Of a stretch of 64,000 nucleotides of DNA, positions 30,722-38,676 are shown piece by piece (positions within the stretch are counted from its first letter, which is position 1; every line of letters starts with the position of its first letter). The DNA is from Methylosinus sp. PW1 (GTDB lineage Bacteria > Pseudomonadota > Alphaproteobacteria > Rhizobiales > Beijerinckiaceae). The stretch is taken from positions 1,550,001-1,614,000 of the forward strand of contig NZ_JQNK01000009.1 of NCBI RefSeq assembly GCF_000745215.1, written 5' to 3'. Below the pieces are notes generated by a model. That model saw nothing but the letters and a program-made list of their open reading frames with translations. It did no database searches and had not been told where the DNA came from. Both the position numbers and the translations under genes were made by a program.

Positions 30722-31032
30722 GAGCTTTTCCTCCTGACGACGTCACCGTGCAAAAGGCCCGGCCACGCCGCCGACATCGCGCCTTTCCGACGCCCTAAGG
30801 CTTTGGGAAGCCGTTTCCTCTTTTTTTCACGGCGATCGGACGGAAACGCCGCGCCCGCAGCTCCGCCCCTATCTCCGTCGAGATGCTCTCCGGTTCCCGG
30901 CCGGAAAGCCTCTTTTAGGTCGGAAACGGCGGGATAATATGTCGCACAGAATTGAAGCGCAATCCCCAAATACCATTCCCGACTTTCCTGATTTCGCGCG
31001 TGAAACGGGCGAAAAACAAGGCTGAAAAACCG
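30722..31032. other. Divergent xoxF / zinc hydrolase intergenic region
   Basis: 311 bases between divergent methanol-oxidation genes, so promoters for both lie here. The word GGAAACG occurs at 30842-30848 and 30922-30928 in one orientation and once inverted at 30811-30817, a possible regulator site. A GATAAT (30933-30938) could be a -10 on the plus strand. No lanthanide switch site is known to me in enough detail to call. Confidence 0.5.
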
Positions 31033-31956
31033 ATGCTGCAACGCACTATTCGAAGGCTCGCGATTGCGTTTCTCTGCCTCGTCGCGGGCGGCGCGAAAAG
31101 CTTCGAGCTGACCGAGATCGCGCCGGGAGTCTTCGCCCATCAGGGCGTGACAGCCTTGATGTCCCGCGACAACCTCGGCGGCATCGCCAATCTCGGCGCC
31201 ATTGTCGGGGCGGAGGCGGTCGCGGTCATCGACACGGGCGGCAGCCGCGCGGAGGGCGAGGCTTTCCTCGCTGCATTGCAGCAGCGCACGACCAAGCCGA
31301 TCCGTTATGTCATCGACACTCACGTCCATCCGGATCATATTTTCGGGAATATTGCCTTTCGAGACACGGGAGCGGTCTTCGTCGGGCACAAGAATCTCGC
31401 CCGCGCCATGGCGGCGCGCGGCCCGCATTATCTCTCTTCTTTCCGTGAGGCGATGGGCGCCCTGCTCGACGATGTGATTCTGGTTCCGCCGACCCTCACC
31501 GTCGAGCGCGAGACGATTCTCGATCTCGGCGGGCGAAAGATCACGCTGAAAGCCTGGCGCACCGCCCATAGCGATTCCGATCTCACCGTGCTCGATTCGC
31601 AGAGCGGCACGCTTTTTACCGGCGATCTCTTGTTTCTGCAGCATGTGCCGATCGTCGACGGCAGCCTTTTGGGCTTCCTTTCCGTCATCGAGGAATTGCG
31701 GAAGATCGAGGCCGTCCGCGTCGTGCCGGGCCATGGGCCGGCGGTCGCTCCCTGGCCACAGGCGCTGGAGGCGCAAAAGGCCTATCTCGACCATCTCACC
31801 CGCGATTTGCGCGCCGATATCGCCAAAGGCGAGACTCTCGCGCGCGCGGTGACGACCGCCGGCCGCGGCGAAAAGCCCAATTGGCTGCTGTTCGAAGATT
31901 ATCACACGCGCAACGCCACGGCCGGCTTCGCCGAGCTGGAATGGGAGGCCCCTTGA
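31033..31956 (+). CDS. Quinoprotein relay system zinc metallohydrolase (MBL fold)
   Basis: 307 residues with a signal peptide (to about residue 23). It is a metallo-beta-lactamase fold: THVHPDHIFGN gives the HxHxDH zinc motif near residue 95. Further ligands are in HSDSDLTV, LFTGDLLF and VPGHGP. It belongs to the SoxH-like group found beside PQQ alcohol dehydrogenases. Its substrate is unknown. It is divergent from xoxF and followed after 49 bases by the SoxYZ-like carrier gene. Start ATG 31033 gives a proper signal peptide; a longer TTG-initiated frame is less likely. Confidence 0.87.
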   Translation: MLQRTIRRLAIAFLCLVAGGAKSFELTEIAPGVFAHQGVTALMSRDNLGGIANLGAIVGAEAVAVIDTGGSRAEGEAFLAALQQRTTKPIRYVIDTHVHPDHIFGNIAFRDTGAVFVGHKNLARAMAARGPHYLSSFREAMGALLDDVILVPPTLTVERETILDLGGRKITLKAWRTAHSDSDLTVLDSQSGTLFTGDLLFLQHVPIVDGSLLGFLSVIEELRKIEAVRVVPGHGPAVAPWPQALEAQKAYLDHLTRDLRADIAKGETLARAVTTAGRGEKPNWLLFEDYHTRNATAGFAELEWEAP

Positions 31957-32005
31957 GCCGGCCGCGTTCACAGCGCTATGTTCGACAGATACCGGAGGAA
32001 GGCAG

Positions 32006-32857
32006 ATGAGCCCTTGGACCGCGAGCCTTCAGGCTCGCAAATCGCCGAATGAGAGCGAGCCCCGCGGCTCACGGTCTCTCCCGCGCTCCCTCGCGATGGT
32101 CGCGGCGCTCTGCCTTTCGGCCGGCGCGGCGCTGGCCCAGGAGCAGAAGATCGATCCGTGGCCGGGCCTCGTCACCGATATTTTCCACGATCGCCCGATC
32201 GCGTCGCATGAGGGCGTGGTGGCGCTGGAGGCGCCGAAGCGGGCCGAGGACGCGGCCATCGTGCCGATGACCATCTCGCTGCTCGCGCCCGGCCTGCGCG
32301 CGGCGACGCTGGTCATCGACGAGAATCCCATGCCCATGGCGGCGGCCTTCTCCTTCGGCGAGGGCGCCGGCGTCACGAAGATCGAGACGCGCGTGCGCGT
32401 GAACTCCTACACCAATGTGCATGTCGTCAGCCAAACGGGCGATGGCGCGCTGCATTCTGTGGTGAAATTCGTGAAGGCCTCGGGCGGCTGCTCGGCTCCG
32501 GCGATCAAGGATCAGGACGAGGCCTCCGCCAATCTCGGCAAGATGAAATATCGCGAGCTGCCGAGCGAGAATCCCGCGCTGCGCGAGGCGCAGATCATGA
32601 TCCGCCATCCCAATAATTCGGGATTGCAGATGGACCCGCTCACCCGCGCCTATATTCCCGCTCACTATGTCGACAAGGTGGAAGTGCGTCAGGGCGATGC
32701 GCTGATCTTCTCCATGGAGGGCGGAATTTCCCTGTCCGAGGATCCGAGCTTCCGCTTCGCCTACAAGCCCAATGGCGCCAAGGTGATGCGCGTCGAGGCG
32801 CGCGACAATCAGGGCAATGTGTTCAAAGGGGAATGGCCGATCGGCGGAGCGTCGTGA
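32006..32857 (+). CDS. Quinoprotein dehydrogenase-associated SoxYZ-like carrier
   Basis: 283 residues. A fusion of SoxY-like and SoxZ-like domains: the SoxY-like part ends in a cysteine motif GGCSAP near residue 169, and the SoxZ-like part follows (IMIRHPNNSGLQMD). Such proteins accompany PQQ dehydrogenases with the SoxH-like hydrolase; the carried group is unknown. The ATG at 32006 has a strong GGAGGAAGG site. Its first 30 residues, before the hydrophobic signal core, are made of two facing copies of a palindromic element (32016-32038, 32055-32077), an odd N-terminal lengthening. It overlaps thiE by 35 bases, convergent. Confidence 0.85.
   Translation: MSPWTASLQARKSPNESEPRGSRSLPRSLAMVAALCLSAGAALAQEQKIDPWPGLVTDIFHDRPIASHEGVVALEAPKRAEDAAIVPMTISLLAPGLRAATLVIDENPMPMAAAFSFGEGAGVTKIETRVRVNSYTNVHVVSQTGDGALHSVVKFVKASGGCSAPAIKDQDEASANLGKMKYRELPSENPALREAQIMIRHPNNSGLQMDPLTRAYIPAHYVDKVEVRQGDALIFSMEGGISLSEDPSFRFAYKPNGAKVMRVEARDNQGNVFKGEWPIGGAS
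32016..32077. repeat. Facing pair of palindromic elements in the SoxYZ-like gene
   Basis: The first arm (32016-32038) is the exact reverse complement of 21941-21963. The second (32055-32077) is a degenerate copy in the other orientation that encodes SEPRGSRS, matching SEPEGSRS in the methyltransferase. Both lie in frame between the start codon and the signal sequence. Confidence 0.8.
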
Positions 32858-33470
32858 GACGCTTTTCGTCCGTCGCCTCCACCCACTCGCGGGCGCGCGC
32901 CTCCGGCTCCGCGGCGCGCAATATATCGGTGACGACGCAGGCGCTGTCCGCCCCCGCCGCCAGCGCCGCGCGGGCGCGCTCCGGCGTCAGCCCGCCGATG
33001 GCGACGAGCGGAATCGCGCCGATGCGGCGTTTCCAGACGCCGATCTTCTCCAGCCCCTGCGGGGCGAAGGCCATTTGCTTCAGCAAGGTGGGATAGATCG
33101 GCCCCAGCGCGATATAATCGGGGGCGAGCGCCAACGCCCGCTCCAGCTCCGCCTCGTCATGCGTGCTGACGCCGAGCCTTATTTCATGCGCGCGGATCGC
33201 GGCGATATCGGCCGTGTCGAGATCGCTCTGGCCGAGATGCACGAAATCGCAGGAAAGCTCGATGGCGAGCCGCCAATAATCATTGACGACGAGCAGCGCG
33301 CCATGGGCGGCGCAAAGGTCGCGAGCGCGGGCGATCTCCGCGCGCAGCGCCGCCTCCTCCCGATCCTTGACGCGCAATTGCACGAGCCGCACGCCGCAAG
33401 GCAACAGCCGGGGCAGCCAATCGGCGGAATCGACGATGAGATAGAAGGGATCGAGCGAAATCGCGCTCAT
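32823..33470 (-). CDS. thiE: Thiamine phosphate synthase
   Basis: 215 residues; joins HMP-pyrophosphate and the thiazole phosphate to make thiamine phosphate. It is a TIM barrel. The blocks [31 protein letters not shown] and IALGPIYPT are the family pattern, and [10 protein letters not shown] carries the phosphate-binding loop. Start ATG 33470 overlaps the thiG stop as ATGA. It is the last gene of the thiamine operon. It overlaps the convergent SoxYZ-like gene by 35 bases. Confidence 0.92.
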   Translation of the reverse strand: MSAISLDPFYLIVDSADWLPRLLPCGVRLVQLRVKDREEAALRAEIARARDLCAAHGALLVVNDYWRLAIELSCDFVHLGQSDLDTADIAAIRAHEIRLGVSTHDEAELERALALAPDYIALGPIYPTLLKQMAFAPQGLEKIGVWKRRIGAIPLVAIGGLTPERARAALAAGADSACVVTDILRAAEPEARAREWVEATDEKRLTTLRRSAIPL

Positions 33471-34261
33471 GCCTCGAATCCATCGCCGAAGGCGCGGCCG
33501 AGCACGGGCGTCGAGGGCGCCGCCATGTCGCGCGGCTCCATCAGGCCGGAGAGATAGGCCGCCCGGCCCGCCTCTATGGCGAGCGCGAAGGCTCGCGCCA
33601 TAGCGATCGGATCGCCGGCGCGCGCCACCGCCGTGTTGAGCAGCGCCGCGTCGAAGCCGAGCTCCATGACCGCCGCCGCCTGCGATGGCGCGCCGAGGCC
33701 GGCGTCCACGATCAGCGGCGTATCGGGAAAATGCGCGCGCAGCGCCCGGAGGCCGAAGAGATTGTTGATCCCGCGGCCGGAGCCGATCGGCGCGGCCCAG
33801 GGCATCAGCACGCGGCAGCCGGCGTCCAGCAGCCGCTCCGCGACGACGAGATCCTCTGTCGTATAGGGAAAGACGCAAAAGCCGTCGTCGCTGAGGATGC
33901 GCGCCGCCTCCACCAGGCCGAAGACGTCCGGTTGGAGCGTGTCCTCCTCGCCGATGACCTCGAGCTTGATCCAATTGGTTCCGAACAGCTCGCGCGCCAT
34001 TTGCGCGGTGGCGACGGCCTCCTTGGCCGTGCGGCAGCCGGCGGTGTTGGGCAGCACGCGCACGCCCAGCTCGCGAATGAGCCGCCAAAAGCTCTCGCCC
34101 GCGCGCGAGCCTCCGGCCTCCCGCCGCAGCGAGACGGTGACGACCTCCGCCCCCGCGGCGCGGATCGCCTCGGCGAGTATCGCGGGCGAAGGATAGCGCG
34201 CCGTGCCGAGCAGGAAGCGGGAGGATAGGACCTCGCCATAGAGGAGGAGAGACGCAGTCAT
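33467..34261 (-). CDS. thiG: Thiazole synthase
   Basis: 264 residues; forms the thiazole phosphate from deoxyxylulose phosphate, dehydroglycine and ThiS-thiocarboxylate. It has the opening [13 protein letters not shown]. The catalytic lysine is in TNWIKLEVI, and the barrel glycines are in [11 protein letters not shown] and [11 protein letters not shown]. Dehydroglycine would come from ThiO. I chose ATG 34261 because [10 protein letters not shown] is where the family begins. The ATG at 34306 (15 residues earlier) overlaps the stop of the 47-residue ORF as TGATG and could equally be used through coupling. It overlaps thiE by 4 bases. Confidence 0.92.
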   Translation of the reverse strand: MTASLLLYGEVLSSRFLLGTARYPSPAILAEAIRAAGAEVVTVSLRREAGGSRAGESFWRLIRELGVRVLPNTAGCRTAKEAVATAQMARELFGTNWIKLEVIGEEDTLQPDVFGLVEAARILSDDGFCVFPYTTEDLVVAERLLDAGCRVLMPWAAPIGSGRGINNLFGLRALRAHFPDTPLIVDAGLGAPSQAAAVMELGFDAALLNTAVARAGDPIAMARAFALAIEAGRAAYLSGLMEPRDMAAPSTPVLGRAFGDGFEA

Positions 34262-34305
34262 CGCATTCGGCTGGTTCGGGGCTCGACCGGAAACCGCATC
34301 GGCCA

Positions 34306-34449
34306 TCAGTGCAGGAACAGCTTTCCGAGCACCAGAAGCGTGAGCGTGATGTTGGTCGCGAGCATCCATTTCACGGTGTTGAACTCGCCCTTCAGCAAGG
34401 CGAACTCGTGTTGAACGTCGCTGTCGATTTCCGTGACGATCGTGCTCAT
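34306..34449 (-). CDS. 47-residue coiled-coil/membrane protein in the thiamine operon (DUF1640-like tail)
   Basis: Begins [13 protein letters not shown] and ends VLGKLFLH. The first half is charged and helix-forming; the second half is a single transmembrane helix. The segment [13 protein letters not shown] followed by a hydrophobic helix resembles the C-terminal end of the DUF1640/CCDC90 coiled-coil membrane family. The stop overlaps the possible upstream thiG start (TGATG). It lies 53 bases after thiS. No thiamine role is known for such a protein. Codon structure and overlap support it being real, but it is small. Confidence 0.6.
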   Translation of the reverse strand: MSTIVTEIDSDVQHEFALLKGEFNTVKWMLATNITLTLLVLGKLFLH

Positions 34450-34502
34450 GGGCCGACCCTAACATGGAGTGCGTGGAGGAGGTAGCAAGTTCGACGAGCC
34501 CC

Positions 34503-34700
34503 TCACCCTCCCTGCCGCGGCGTGACGATCTCGATCGTATCGTCCTCGACCAGCAGCGTCTCGCCGCGATCCTTGCTGCGCACGAATTCCTGATTCACCG
34601 CCGTGGCGATGGTCTGCTCGCTAAAGCCCAATTCCTCGATGAGGCGCTCCAATGTGGGCGCCTCGACCTCGAGCGTCTGCCCATTCACCCTGATTCGCAT
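34503..34700 (-). CDS. thiS: Sulfur carrier protein ThiS
   Basis: 65 residues with a ubiquitin-like fold ending in the required Gly-Gly (RQGG). It is adenylated and thiocarboxylated to deliver sulfur to ThiG. The opening [12 protein letters not shown] is typical. A GGAGG lies 7-8 bases ahead of the ATG. Its first 80 bases overlap the 3-prime end of thiO in another frame, more than is usual for this pair. Confidence 0.93.
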   Translation of the reverse strand: MRIRVNGQTLEVEAPTLERLIEELGFSEQTIATAVNQEFVRSKDRGETLLVEDDTIEIVTPRQGG

Positions 34701-35682
34701 TCATGACCTCCGGGAAGATCTCGCCCGTGAAGAGGAAGCGCGCGACGCGGCGCGCCAGCGCCGGCGCCAGCAAAAATCCATGCCGATAGAGCCCGTTGAT
34801 AGAGAGCGTCCGGCCCTGGCGCGAAATGCGCGGCAGATTGTCCGGGAAGGCGGGGCGCACATCCGAGCCTGTCTCGACGATCTCCGCCTCGGCGAAAGCG
34901 GGATGAATGGCGAAGGCCGAATTGACCAGCTCGACGATGGAACGCGCGGTGACGCGGGAGCGCTCCTCATTCTCGATCATCGTCGCGCCGACCATGAACA
35001 CGCCCTGCCCGCGCGGCACCACATAGACCGGGTGGCGCGGATGCAGCATGCGGACGGGGCGGGACAATTCGATCTCCTCGCTGCGCAGCACGAGCATCTC
35101 GCCCTTGACGCCGCGCAGCTCCGCCAGCTCGCCGCGCGCGGCGAAGCCGCGGCAATCGACGATCCAATCCGCCCGCGGGACAGAATCGGCGCAGAGCCGG
35201 ATGCGAACATTGTCCATTGTCTGCAAACATTCGAACAGCGCCGCCATCGCCGCGCGCGGCTCGAGATGCGCCTCCTGCGGAAAATGGAGCCCGGCCGAGA
35301 ATCGCCCGGCGAGCGCCGGCTCCAGCGCCGCGAGGCCATCGGCGTCCAGCCGCTCGAAACAGCGGGTGCGGCGGGAGAATTCGGTCAGCTCGGCGCGGTC
35401 GCGCGGCGGCGCGACGACGAGGCTGCCGGCGATTTTCGCGACGGGAATGTCCTTGGTCCAGAAGGCGAGCGCCTCCTCGCCGAGCGTCGCGACGATGGGC
35501 TCGGCGCTCTCCAATTCGCACCAGGGCGCGATCATGCCCCCGGCGAAATGCGAGCAGCCGCGGCCCGGCCCCGCCGCTCTCTCCACCAGCTCGACCTCGG
35601 CGCCGAAGGGCGCGCCGGCGCGAGCGATCTCGAAAGCCGCGGTCAGGCCGGCGACGCCGGCGCCGATCACGCCGATCAGCAT
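34621..35682 (-). CDS. thiO: Glycine oxidase ThiO
   Basis: 353 residues; an FAD enzyme that oxidises glycine to dehydroglycine for thiazole synthesis. The N-terminal Rossmann motif is GVIGAGVAGLTAAFEI (residues 4-19) and the DADGLAALEPAL and SINGLYRHGFLLAPAL blocks fit the DAO family. The real family end is near LFTGEIFPE; about 26 more residues run on across the thiS start. First gene after the TPP riboswitch, with start ATG 35682. A small hairpin lies just ahead of the start. Confidence 0.9.
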   Translation of the reverse strand: MLIGVIGAGVAGLTAAFEIARAGAPFGAEVELVERAAGPGRGCSHFAGGMIAPWCELESAEPIVATLGEEALAFWTKDIPVAKIAGSLVVAPPRDRAELTEFSRRTRCFERLDADGLAALEPALAGRFSAGLHFPQEAHLEPRAAMAALFECLQTMDNVRIRLCADSVPRADWIVDCRGFAARGELAELRGVKGEMLVLRSEEIELSRPVRMLHPRHPVYVVPRGQGVFMVGATMIENEERSRVTARSIVELVNSAFAIHPAFAEAEIVETGSDVRPAFPDNLPRISRQGRTLSINGLYRHGFLLAPALARRVARFLFTGEIFPEVMNANQGEWADARGRGAHIGAPHRGIGL

Positions 35683-35687
35683 CGATA

Positions 35688-35703
35688 CGGCCCGATAGGG
35701 CCG
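35688..35703 (-). promoter_or_regulatory. Hairpin near the thiO ribosome-binding region
   Basis: CGGCCC, loop, GGGCCG: a 6-bp perfect stem with a 4-base loop ending 6 bases before the thiO ATG. No other Shine-Dalgarno-like purine run is near. It may act as the expression platform that hides the ribosome site when TPP is bound. Confidence 0.5.
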
Positions 35704-35725
35704 AGGAATATCAGGAACATGCGAC

Positions 35726-35846
35726 CTCCCTACGCCAGCGCGAACTGGATCAGGTTCGAAGGGTCGCCGAGCCGCTGTCACCAGCCATCCGGCCTCTCAG
35801 CCTCTTGCCGCGCGCCGCAGCGCGCAGGCGGCGAGGCTCCCCTGGG
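35726..35846 (-). promoter_or_regulatory. TPP riboswitch (THI element)
   Basis: On the minus strand the conserved parts appear in order: GGGGAGCC near 35840, GGCTGAGAGG near 35800, then ACCCTTCGAACCTGATC, and finally the GCTGGCGTAGGGAGG closing segment near 35730. The variable P3 arm is a GC hairpin between 35808 and 35835. It stands 45 bases before thiO, so the thiO-S-G-E operon is under thiamine pyrophosphate control. Confidence 0.95.
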
Positions 35847-35985
35847 CGAGACCGAGATTCGCGCAGGTGGGGCCGCGCGTCAAGCGGGGCCGCCATGGAG
35901 GCCGAGCGATGGGGTGGTTTCCTCATCCTCAGGAGGCGGCGCAGCCGCCGTCTCGAAGGACGAGGAAGCCGAGCGCCTGCCGCCA

Positions 35986-36273
35986 CTACTCCTGCGGAGC
36001 GCGCGCCGTGATCGTCAGAGCGTGAACGCGCGTCGCCAGCTCCTCGGCGAGCAGCGTGTTGACGATGCGATGCCGCTCGACGAGCCTCTTGCCCGCGAAC
36101 GCCTCGCTCACCACCTCGACTCGAAAATGGCTCTCGCCGTCCTGGTGGTGGCCGCCATGCCCGGCGTGCTTGTCGGACTCGTCGATCACCTTCAAGGTGA
36201 CGGGCGCGAGCCCTTCGGTCAGCTTCGAACGGATGCGGGCCTGGACGGCGCCGATATTGCCTTGCTCGGCCAT
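35986..36273 (-). CDS. BolA-family protein
   Basis: 95 residues. It has the BolA fold blocks: IRSKLTEGLAPVTLKVIDES, then a His-rich loop (HAGHGGHH near residue 37) and SHFRVEVVSEAFAGKRLVERHRIV. The conserved C-terminal His in HRIV is a candidate ligand for an Fe-S cluster shared with a monothiol glutaredoxin. Start ATG 36273. It is divergent from the DnaJ-like gene; bolA-dnaJ-cobS is a common Rhizobiales neighbourhood. Confidence 0.88.
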   Translation of the reverse strand: MAEQGNIGAVQARIRSKLTEGLAPVTLKVIDESDKHAGHGGHHQDGESHFRVEVVSEAFAGKRLVERHRIVNTLLAEELATRVHALTITARAPQE

Positions 36274-36378
36274 AGTGGAATCCTCCTCGTCGCCTCGGTC
36301 CAAGCAAAATTCCCGCCGATTGAAATTGGCGTCGGGTTCCGCTTGCAGCCTGCGGCCAGTCTACCATAATGCAGCGCC

Positions 36379-36987
36379 ATGGATTTGAATTCGCCCCTCT
36401 TCGATCGTATCCGCGTGAAGCCCGAGCAGAGGCAGGAGCGCCGCGAGACTCGTTTTCGCTGCGACGCCCCCGGCTGCGAGGCGGAGGGCGCCCATCGCGC
36501 GCCCATGGGACGGCTGCGCGAGGGGCAATATTTCTGCTTCTGCCTGGAGCACGTGCGGGAATATAATAATTCATACAATTACTTCAACGGAATGAGCGAC
36601 GAGGATGTCGCCCGTTACCTGAAGGACGACGCCACCACCGGCCATCGCCCCACCTGGTCCATGGGCGTGAAGCGCGGACAGGCCTCCTTCCGCGAGGACC
36701 CGCTGCGGCCCGAGAATTTCGCCGATCCGATGGGCCTCTACCGGCAGCGGGCGCATCGCGCCCGGCCGCAGGCGGAGGCGAGCCCGCGCTATTCGGCGGT
36801 GACGATCAAGGCGCTGAATGCGCTCGGATTGGATGAGACCGCCGGTGCGGAGGCGATAAAGACGCGCTATAAGGAGCTCGTCAAACGTCACCATCCCGAC
36901 GCCAATGGCGGAGATCGCTCCTGCGAGGAAAGACTGCGGGAGATCATTCACGCATATAAGACGTTGCGGGCCGCCAAGCTCGTTTGA
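36379..36987 (+). CDS. DnaJ-like protein with C-terminal J domain
   Basis: 202 residues. The N-terminal half has a cysteine cluster (CDAPGCEAEG near 28 and a later FCFCLEH segment). The C-terminal 60 residues form a J domain with the HPD tripeptide in KRHHPDANGG near 173. It would stimulate an Hsp70; the client is unknown. This reversed layout (J domain at the end) is typical of an alphaproteobacterial family found next to cobS. cobS starts 66 bases downstream. Confidence 0.85.
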   Translation: MDLNSPLFDRIRVKPEQRQERRETRFRCDAPGCEAEGAHRAPMGRLREGQYFCFCLEHVREYNNSYNYFNGMSDEDVARYLKDDATTGHRPTWSMGVKRGQASFREDPLRPENFADPMGLYRQRAHRARPQAEASPRYSAVTIKALNALGLDETAGAEAIKTRYKELVKRHHPDANGGDRSCEERLREIIHAYKTLRAAKLV

Positions 36988-37053
36988 ACAAGCGTTTGAC
37001 CAGGCCTTGCCGGCGCGAATGTCGCGAGCGCGCGTCGGCGAAACGGAGGATCA

Positions 37054-38052
37054 ATGTCAACCCCAAGCGACAAAGCGGCCGGGTCCGCGCCCCTGCCGGA
37101 CCTCAAAGTCTCCGTGCGCCAGCTATTCGGCATCGACTCCGATCTCGAGGTTCCCGCCTATTCCGAGCGGACCGAGCATGTCCCGGACAAGGATCCCGAC
37201 TATCTCTTCGACCGCGAGACGACGCTCGCCATTCTCGCCGGTTTCGCCCGCAACCGCCGCGTGATGGTCACGGGCTATCACGGCACCGGCAAATCGACGC
37301 ATATCGAGCAGGTGGCCGCGCGGCTCAACTGGCCTTGCGTGCGCGTCAATCTGGACAGCCATGTCTCGCGCATCGATCTCGTCGGCAAGGACGCGATCGT
37401 GCTGAAGGACGGCAAGCAGGTGACGGAGTTCCGCGACGGCATTCTGCCCTGGGCGCTCCAGCACAATATCGCGCTGTGCTTCGACGAATATGACGCCGGC
37501 CGCCCGGATGTGATGTTCGTCATTCAGCGCGTGCTGGAAGTCTCCGGCCGGCTGACGCTGCTCGATCAGAACCGCGTCATCCGTCCGCATCCCGCCTTCC
37601 GCCTCTTTGCCACCGCCAACACGGTCGGCCTCGGCGACACATCGGGCCTCTATCACGGCACGCAGCAGATCAATCAGGGCCAGATGGACCGCTGGTCCAT
37701 CGTCTCGACGCTCAATTATCTGCCGCATGACGCCGAGACCAATATCGTGCTCGCCAAGGTGAAGAGCTTCAACGCCACCAAGGAAGGCCGCGACGCCATC
37801 AATAAGATGGTGCGCGTCGCCGACCTCTCGCGCAACGCCTTCATGTCCGGCGATCTCTCCACGGTGATGAGCCCGCGCACGGTCATCACCTGGGCGGAGA
37901 ATTCCGAGATATTCGGCGATGTCGGCTTCGCCTTCCGGCTCACCTTCCTGAACAAATGCGACGAGCTCGAGCGTCCGCTCGTCGCCGAGTTCTACCAGCG
38001 CTGCTTCGGCAAGGAATTGCCCGAGAGCGCGGTGAATGTGGTGATGTCCTGA
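37054..38052 (+). CDS. cobS: Cobaltochelatase ATPase subunit CobS
   Basis: 332 residues; the AAA+ subunit of CobNST, which inserts cobalt into hydrogenobyrinic diamide in aerobic B12 synthesis. Walker [14 protein letters not shown] is near residue 75, Walker [13 protein letters not shown] near 143, and sensor 1 is in [16 protein letters not shown] site precedes the ATG. In relatives cobT follows at once; here a 624-base gene-free stretch follows and then a TIR-CobT fusion on the other strand. The full-length CobT must be elsewhere if CobNST works. Confidence 0.95.
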   Translation: MSTPSDKAAGSAPLPDLKVSVRQLFGIDSDLEVPAYSERTEHVPDKDPDYLFDRETTLAILAGFARNRRVMVTGYHGTGKSTHIEQVAARLNWPCVRVNLDSHVSRIDLVGKDAIVLKDGKQVTEFRDGILPWALQHNIALCFDEYDAGRPDVMFVIQRVLEVSGRLTLLDQNRVIRPHPAFRLFATANTVGLGDTSGLYHGTQQINQGQMDRWSIVSTLNYLPHDAETNIVLAKVKSFNATKEGRDAINKMVRVADLSRNAFMSGDLSTVMSPRTVITWAENSEIFGDVGFAFRLTFLNKCDELERPLVAEFYQRCFGKELPESAVNVVMS

Positions 38053-38676
38053 GCCCTCGAGCGCAACCTATCCACCCTCCCCTTTAGGGGGGAGGGGCGG
38101 CCGGCGCTTGCGACGGGCGTTCTTTATGGAACGCCCTACGGCCGGACGGGATGGGTGAAACTGCCGAGACTCGGGAGCATCCCCTCCCGAGCGCGCTCGT
38201 TCCCTCTCATGCGCGACGGCTTTAGGATAGGACTATCATCCTCCCACGCCGAAGCGCCCGGCCGCCTCGCGGCGGCGGGGGAGGAGGGGCGGCTCGGGAC
38301 GCTCCGACACCTTTCGGCCGCAGCGCGAAGAGATATTCGTGGTTTCGGAGCGTCCCGAAACGCCGCTTCGCCTTCTCGTCGACGTCCCGAGGCGCTTTCG
38401 GACCCGCGAATTCTGGGTTTTCACGGGCAAGACCCGATCGCTTCCGAATGCCTGGGATCACGGAACGGCTCTCGCCCTCCCTATGGACGGGAGAGAAACG
38501 CCGGCCCGGCGACGCGCCGCCTGTCCAGGGACGGGGGTCGCCGTCCCGGATGGAGCCGGCCCCCGCCCGCGGTCCATGACCCGAGGAACGCGCCCTTGCG
38601 TCGGCGGGAGCGAGAGGGATATAGGAATATTTTCAGGATGCGTCAAGGGGCGGCGCGAACAGATGACGACAGCTAT
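38053..38676. other. Gene-free, palindrome-rich stretch after cobS
   Basis: 624 bases, with only short frames that look like noise. It holds a stem GGGCGTTC/GAACGCCC (38115-38136) and a 12-bp inverted repeat GGGACGCTCCGA/TCGGAGCGTCCC (38296-38307 and 38345-38356), plus several C-rich hairpins near 38075 and 38270. Base composition drops sharply at about 38620, where the foreign gene begins. It has the look of a junction where cobT was displaced. Confidence 0.6.

Noticed and set aside
28568..30937. A 789-codon open frame on the plus strand
   Set aside because: It is the antisense of xoxF and xoxG, which have clear signal peptides, haem and PQQ motifs.
38053..38676. A frameshifted remnant of cobT
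   Set aside because: None of the short frames here shows CobT blocks; only repeats are seen.
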